The notes under the pieces: generated by a model
What the model was told of the DNA's origin: nothing
Databases searched by the model: none
The model's input: the letters and a program-made list of their open reading frames with translations, nothing else
In this document: positions 3,945 to 7,308 of the stretch, piece after piece
How positions within the stretch are numbered: the stretch's first letter is position 1
Layout: each line of letters opens with the position of its first letter
Program-made: the position numbers and the translations under genes
DNA from: Candidatus Staskawiczbacteria bacterium RIFOXYD1_FULL_32_13
Lineage (GTDB): Bacteria; Patescibacteriota; Minisyncoccia; Minisyncoccales; Staskawiczbacteraceae
Length of the DNA: 7,308 bases
Reading direction: 5' to 3'
Assembly (NCBI GenBank): GCA_001820485.1
Contig: MHPU01000016.1
Coordinates: forward strand, 10,877-18,184

Positions 3945-6023
3945 ATGCAAAGACAACATCCTTTAAATACATTAAGAAATATCGGTATCATTGCTCACAT
4001 TGATGCTGGCAAAACAACTTTCTCTGAAAGATTGCTTTTTTATACAGGAGTTTCTCATAAAATTGGAGAAGTGCACGAAGGAGAAGCAGTTATGGATTGG
4101 ATGGTGCAAGAAAGAGAAAGAGGAATTACCATTACTTCAGCTGCTACTACAATGTTTTGGAAAGAGCATCAAATAAACTTAATTGATACTCCGGGCCACA
4201 TTGATTTTACAGCAGAAGTACAAAGATCTTTAAGAGTGCTGGATGGAGCTGTTGTTGTATTTGATGGAGTAGCTGGAGTAGAACCACAATCTGAAACAGT
4301 ATGGCGTCAAGCTGATAAATATGAAGTTCCAAGAATTTGTTTTATTAATAAATTAGATAGAATGGGAGCTAGTTTTGATAAAAGTTTTCAGTCTATTTTA
4401 GATAAATTAACCAATAAAGCTGTAGCAATATCTTTTCCAATGGGAACAGAAGAAAAATTATCTGGAGTTGTTGATTTGCTTAAAATGAAAGCTTTGTATT
4501 TTGAAGGAGAGAAAGGAACAACTGTTGTAGAAAAAGATATTCCAGAAGAATTTAAAGCAGAAGCAGATGCGTGGCATAAAAAAATGGTAGAGCGAATTGC
4601 TGGAGAAGATGAGGTTTTGACTGAAAAGTTTTTAGAAGGAAAAGAAATTTCAACTGAGGAATTGAAAAATGTCCTTAGGAAATGCGTTTTAGAGTATAGA
4701 TTAGTCCCAGTGCTTTGTGGAAGTGCTTTAAAAAACAAGGGAGTTCAAACAGTTTTGGATGCAGTTGTAGAACTTTTGCCAAGCCCAATTGATTTGGCAA
4801 GTGAGAAGGGAATTGATATAAAAGATGAATCAAAAATAATAGAAAGAAAGCCAGATGATGCAGAGCCATTTTCATCTTTGGTGTTTAAAATTGCTACAGA
4901 TCCTTTTGTGGGAACTTTAACATATTTTAGAATTTATTCTGGAAAACTGGAAAAAGGAACGTATGTGCTTAATGCTAATACTGGAGAACAAGAAAGAATT
5001 TCCAGAATTTTAAGAATGCATGCAGATGAAAGACAAGAGCTTGATGTTTTATATTCAGGAGAAATTGGAGCTACTGTAGGGCTTAAAGCAACAAGTACAG
5101 GTCACACATTGTGCGACAAAGATCATCCTGTAATGCTTGAAAAAATTGTATTCCCAGAACCAGTTATTGGAATTAGAGTTGAGCCAAAAACAAAAGCTGA
5201 TCAAGAAAAACTTATAATGTCTATTAGAAAACTTACTCAAGAAGATCCAACTTTTAGAATTAAAGAAGATCAAGAAACTGGAGAAACAATTATTTCTGGA
5301 ATGGGGGAGCTCCACCTAGATATTATTGCTGACCGATTAAGAAGAGAATTTAATGTTGATGCAAATTATGGAAAACCACAAGTTGCATTTCGCGAAACAA
5401 TTGTAGGGGAGGGCCAAGCAGAAAATAAATATGTAAGGCAATCTGGTGGAAAAGGACAATATGGTCATGTGTACTTAAAAGTAGCTCCATTAGAGCGTGG
5501 AAAAGGCTTTGAATTTATTGACGAAATTAAGGGGGGGGCAATTCCAAAAGAATTTATTAAACCTGTAGAAAAGGGAGTTGTAGAATCTATGGATAAAGGA
5601 ATTTTAGCTGGTTATCCTGTGGTTGATGTGCAGGTTACACTTTATGATGGAAGCTATCATGATGTTGACTCTTCTGAATTTGCTTTTAAAATTGCTGGAT
5701 CCCTGGCTTTTCAAGATGCTTGTAAGAAAGCTAAACTTGTTATTTTAGAGCCTGTAATGAAAATGGAAATTGTAACTCCAGAAAACTTTTTTGGACAAGT
5801 AATTTCTGATTTAAGTTCAAGGCGTGGAAAAATTGAAGAAACATCAGAAAGAGTTGGAATGAAAGTAATTGATGCAATGGTCCCATTATCAGAAACTTTT
5901 GGATATGCAACATCATTAAGATCCTTAACAGAAGGTAGAGCTAGTTTTACAATGGAATTTAATAAATACGAACAAGTACCTACAAATATTGCTCAAGAAA
6001 TTATTGACGGCAAAAGACAATAA
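3945..6023 (+). CDS. fusA: Translation elongation factor EF-G
   Basis: The 692-residue protein is full length for EF-G, the GTPase that moves tRNAs and mRNA through the ribosome and helps recycle it. The G motifs are all present: AHIDAGKTT (17-25), RGITI (59-63), DTPGH (81-85, with catalytic His85), NKLD (135-138) and GSAL (259-262). Domain II and the later domains follow, including GMGELHLDI and the domain IV blocks RQSGGKGQYGHV and EIKGGAIPKEF. The end, YEQVPTNIAQEII, is normal. The ATG at 3945 gives the family N-terminus RQHPLNTLRNIGIIAHIDAG; no Shine-Dalgarno site is visible. It normally follows rpsG directly, but here a counter-oriented gene and a repeat array intervene, so it probably has its own promoter. 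A run of eight G at 5531-5538 encodes KGGA and the frame is intact. The TAA stop runs into the A-tract of the next cassette's terminator. Confidence 0.98.
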   Translation: MQRQHPLNTLRNIGIIAHIDAGKTTFSERLLFYTGVSHKIGEVHEGEAVMDWMVQERERGITITSAATTMFWKEHQINLIDTPGHIDFTAEVQRSLRVLDGAVVVFDGVAGVEPQSETVWRQADKYEVPRICFINKLDRMGASFDKSFQSILDKLTNKAVAISFPMGTEEKLSGVVDLLKMKALYFEGEKGTTVVEKDIPEEFKAEADAWHKKMVERIAGEDEVLTEKFLEGKEISTEELKNVLRKCVLEYRLVPVLCGSALKNKGVQTVLDAVVELLPSPIDLASEKGIDIKDESKIIERKPDDAEPFSSLVFKIATDPFVGTLTYFRIYSGKLEKGTYVLNANTGEQERISRILRMHADERQELDVLYSGEIGATVGLKATSTGHTLCDKDHPVMLEKIVFPEPVIGIRVEPKTKADQEKLIMSIRKLTQEDPTFRIKEDQETGETIISGMGELHLDIIADRLRREFNVDANYGKPQVAFRETIVGEGQAENKYVRQSGGKGQYGHVYLKVAPLERGKGFEFIDEIKGGAIPKEFIKPVEKGVVESMDKGILAGYPVVDVQVTLYDGSYHDVDSSEFAFKIAGSLAFQDACKKAKLVILEPVMKMEIVTPENFFGQVISDLSSRRGKIEETSERVGMKVIDAMVPLSETFGYATSLRSLTEGRASFTMEFNKYEQVPTNIAQEIIDGKRQ

Positions 6024-6055
6024 AAAAAACGGCACGAACTTCTAAAGTCCGTGCC
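6022..6055 (-). terminator. Intrinsic terminator of the 119-residue minus-strand gene
   Basis: On the minus strand, arms 6045-6055 and 6031-6041 form an 11-bp stem (one wobble) with a 3-nt loop, followed by G and eight T (6022-6029). The T-tract overlaps the TAA stop codon of fusA. Confidence 0.9.
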
Positions 6056-6082
6056 CTTGCCGAATCGGCGACATACAACGAT

Positions 6083-6442
6083 CTATCGATGAGTTGCAAA
6101 TCCCAGGATTGTCAAGTCTTCTTCGATCTCGCCTGGCTCGAAGTCGTTTGGCGGAGTTTCTGGTGGCTCGGGAAGCTCAAGAGCATTTATTGCCATCTCG
6201 ATTTTGTCTGCTATCGGGGTGCCGTCGTCGGTTCGAAGAATTCTCAAGGCAGTTTGTTTTCTTCTCGACAATTCCGAAGTCTCGGAAACTTCTTGTTTTG
6301 TCCAAACCCCGTACTGTATGACACATCCGCTGACTCGATCAACGATTTCCACGAACTGTATTGGTTCTGCACCAAGCTCGTTGAGAAGTGCAATTAAGTC
6401 CTCTCTGGTGTCTGCTCGAAGAAATGATGTCCGCCATTTCAT
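6083..6442 (-). CDS. Unrecognised 119-residue acidic protein, G+C-rich cassette gene
   Basis: I do not recognise this family. The protein begins MKWRTSFLRADTREDLIALL and has an alpha/beta-looking N-terminal part: a strand, a helix, then the strand-like QFVEIVDRVSGCVIQYGVW at 29-47. A charged helix around 50-70 follows, then ADKIEMAINALELP. The end is acidic and proline-rich (PEPPETPPNDFEPGEIEEDL, 94-113) and probably flexible. No membrane or signal sequence is seen. ATG 6442 is chosen because AAGGGAG (6450-6456) lies 7 nt upstream; a TTG nine codons earlier lacks such support. The gene opposes fusA and shares promoter type, leader length, Shine-Dalgarno strength and terminator design with the genes at 949-1359 and 3519-3746. 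Overlapping plus-strand frames have no initiation signals and are shadows. An expressed small accessory protein is likely; its role is unknown. Confidence 0.75.
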   Translation of the reverse strand: MKWRTSFLRADTREDLIALLNELGAEPIQFVEIVDRVSGCVIQYGVWTKQEVSETSELSRRKQTALRILRTDDGTPIADKIEMAINALELPEPPETPPNDFEPGEIEEDLTILGFATHR

Positions 6443-6449
6443 AATTGTT

Positions 6450-6456
6450 CTCCCTT
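6450..6456 (-). promoter_or_regulatory. Shine-Dalgarno site fixing the start of the 119-residue gene
   Basis: AAGGGAG on the minus strand, 7 nt before ATG 6442. It supports this start over the upstream TTG at 6469. Confidence 0.8.
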
Positions 6457-6492
6457 GTAGAAGACCCAAATTTAGGATTGAACACTACAAAA

Positions 6493-6521
6493 ATAATAGC
6501 AAAATAAATAAAAATTGTCAA
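6493..6521 (-). promoter_or_regulatory. Consensus sigma-70 promoter of the 119-residue gene
   Basis: On the minus strand TTGACA (6516-6521), a 17-bp spacer and TATTAT (6493-6498), with TGC directly upstream (extended -10). The expected start is near 6486, giving a leader of about 44 nt. The block from the -35 box through TTTTGTAGT after the -10 box is nearly identical to the promoter at 1408-1436. Confidence 0.87.
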
Positions 6522-6546
6522 ATGAAAAAGCGTAAAATAAGGAAAT

Positions 6547-6575
6547 TTGATTTGTTAGAGAAATCGTAATATAAT
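6547..6575 (+). promoter_or_regulatory. Promoter of the MNT-HEPN operon
   Basis: TTGATT (6547-6552), a 17-bp spacer and a perfect TATAAT (6570-6575). The expected start is about 6582, leaving only about 10 nt before the ATG at 6592 and no Shine-Dalgarno site. It is divergent from the promoter at 6493-6521. Confidence 0.78.
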
Positions 6576-6591
6576 AAAAGCATAATTACAT

Positions 6592-6906
6592 ATGATAAAA
6601 GAAAATGAAATTAAAAAAATTACTGATGTGATTGTTGAAAAATACCAGCCAGAAAAAATTTATCTTTTTGGTTCTTTTGCTTGGGGAAATCCAACAAAGG
6701 ATTCTGATTTTGATTTGTTCGTTATTAAAGATACAAACAGGAATCCTTTTGATAGAGTGAGGGATGTATATAGAATCATTTTTAATATTGGTGGGGCAGT
6801 TGATGTTTTGGTCTATACTCCAGATCAATTAGAGAGAAGAAAAAAGTTGAACGATCCTTTTGTTATGAAAATAATTAACGAAGGCAAACTTTTATATGCA
6901 AAATAA
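6592..6906 (+). CDS. Minimal nucleotidyltransferase (MNT-type, likely antitoxin)
   Basis: The 104-residue protein has the minimal nucleotidyltransferase signature G-S-x10-D-x-D: Gly27-Ser28, then Asp39 and Asp41 within KDSDFDLFVI. A third acidic residue, Asp71, lies in the strand AVDVLVY. All catalytic positions of the polymerase-beta-like fold are therefore present. In characterised MntA-HepT pairs, the MNT protein transfers AMP from ATP to the HEPN toxin and silences it. The following HEPN gene overlaps this one by 11 nt, which means the two are co-transcribed and probably translationally coupled. Length is typical of the family (about 95-140). Start at ATG 6592 follows a strong promoter with a very short leader. 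It is AT-rich like the host genes, but such pairs move between genomes often. The inferred role is neutralising its HEPN partner. Confidence 0.92.
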   Translation: MIKENEIKKITDVIVEKYQPEKIYLFGSFAWGNPTKDSDFDLFVIKDTNRNPFDRVRDVYRIIFNIGGAVDVLVYTPDQLERRKKLNDPFVMKIINEGKLLYAK

Positions 6907-7294
6907 TAAAGAAATAGTTTTAGAGTGGATTAAAAGAGCTGATAATGACGAGCTTAACATTGTGTCGATTCTAAAACATAAAGATGGTGAACCATCTTTG
7001 ACTTGTTTTCTATCTCAACAGATGGCGGAAAAGTATCTGAAAGCGCTTTTAATTTTTTACGAAAATAATTATCCCAGGATTCATAGTTTGATAAAATTAT
7101 TAACTTTAATAAGTAAGTATTCTCCAGATATTTTAAAGGAGATAGAAGAAGAAATTATTCTCATCGAACCATACTATATTGAAACTAGATATTCAGAAGA
7201 TATTTTAGCAGAATCATTTAGTTGGGAAATGGCAGAAAAAGCTTACGAGTCAGCAAAGAGAATTAAGAATTTAGTTTTAGAAAAATTAAAATAA
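6896..7294 (+). CDS. HEPN-domain protein, partner of the upstream MNT protein
   Basis: The 132-residue all-helical protein fits the HEPN family: an N-terminal helix with EWIKRADNDEL (10-20), the conserved SQQMAEKYLKALLIF stretch (40-54), then YPRIHSLIKLL (59-69), and C-terminal helices with ETRYSEDILAE (96-106) and AEKAYESAKRI (113-123). HEPN proteins paired with MNT proteins are commonly RNase toxins with an R-x4-6-H motif. Here Arg98 is in the expected area but no His follows at 4-6 residues (R-Y-S-E-D-I-L-A), so nuclease activity is doubtful. This resembles the HEPN subgroup that keeps the QQxAEKxLKA helix without the motif, whose role may be substrate or nucleotide binding. The ATG at 6896 overlaps the MNT gene by 11 nt. 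The gene ends 14 bp before the window edge, with no terminator visible. Confidence 0.88.
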   Translation: MQNNKEIVLEWIKRADNDELNIVSILKHKDGEPSLTCFLSQQMAEKYLKALLIFYENNYPRIHSLIKLLTLISKYSPDILKEIEEEIILIEPYYIETRYSEDILAESFSWEMAEKAYESAKRIKNLVLEKLK

Positions 7295-7308
7295 TATAAA
7301 AGTATAAC

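Noticed and set aside
5531..5538. Frameshift at the G8 tract in fusA
   Set aside because: The protein reads through in frame with the normal EF-G sequence on both sides.
6089..6569. Three overlapping plus-strand open frames after fusA
   Set aside because: They are shadows of the 119-residue minus-strand gene, whose promoter, Shine-Dalgarno site and terminator are all clear.
1..7308. tRNA, rRNA or riboswitch genes
   Set aside because: No cloverleaf, conserved rRNA stretch or known riboswitch core could be recognised by eye on either strand.

Overview
The window looks like a chromosomal piece of an AT-rich bacterium, most likely a member of the Candidate Phyla Radiation (Patescibacteria). That is inference. 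It rests on the very low G+C of the plus-strand genes, house-keeping genes that mostly lack Shine-Dalgarno sites, a short cysteine-rich bL28, a ribosomal protein S12 with about 13 extra residues, and a split str operon. The standard bacterial code fits: TGA is used only as a stop (gene at 949-1359).

Layout. Positions 1-183 (minus) hold the 5' part of rpmB (bL28), which runs off the left edge. A compact divergent promoter region separates it from an M50 site-2 protease (277-891, plus). A G+C-rich DksA/TraR-type zinc-finger gene (949-1359, minus) follows with its own promoter and terminator. Next is a PaaX-type/Cas2-fold protein gene (1525-2091, plus) held tightly between two copies of a 38-bp near-palindrome. 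Then comes the str region: rpsL (2330-2740), a 195-bp spacer made of short palindromes and direct repeats, rpsG (2936-3400), an inserted minus-strand gene of unknown function (3519-3746), an ACAGAT/ATCTGT array, and fusA (3945-6023). A third G+C-rich minus-strand gene of unknown function (6083-6442) follows. The window ends with a nucleotidyltransferase-HEPN pair of the toxin-antitoxin type (6592-6906 and 6896-7294).

Two kinds of gene are interleaved. The plus-strand genes are AT-rich, lack clear Shine-Dalgarno sites, and in two cases have promoters that leave almost no leader. The three small minus-strand genes are G+C-rich (106 of 180 bases by hand count in 961-1140). Each has a near-consensus sigma-70 promoter with 17-bp spacing, a leader of about 40-47 nt, a strong Shine-Dalgarno site, and an intrinsic terminator whose U-tract starts at or next to the stop codon of the preceding plus-strand gene. 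They look like one family of self-contained transcription cassettes carrying unrelated proteins, placed between house-keeping genes.

The best candidates for something undescribed are (1) the PaaX/Cas2-like gene bracketed by 38-bp palindromes, which has the layout of a minimal mobile element or a self-regulating unit, and (2) the recurring minus-strand cassettes. The HEPN/MNT pair belongs to a known class, but its HEPN protein lacks the usual R-x4-6-H nuclease motif.
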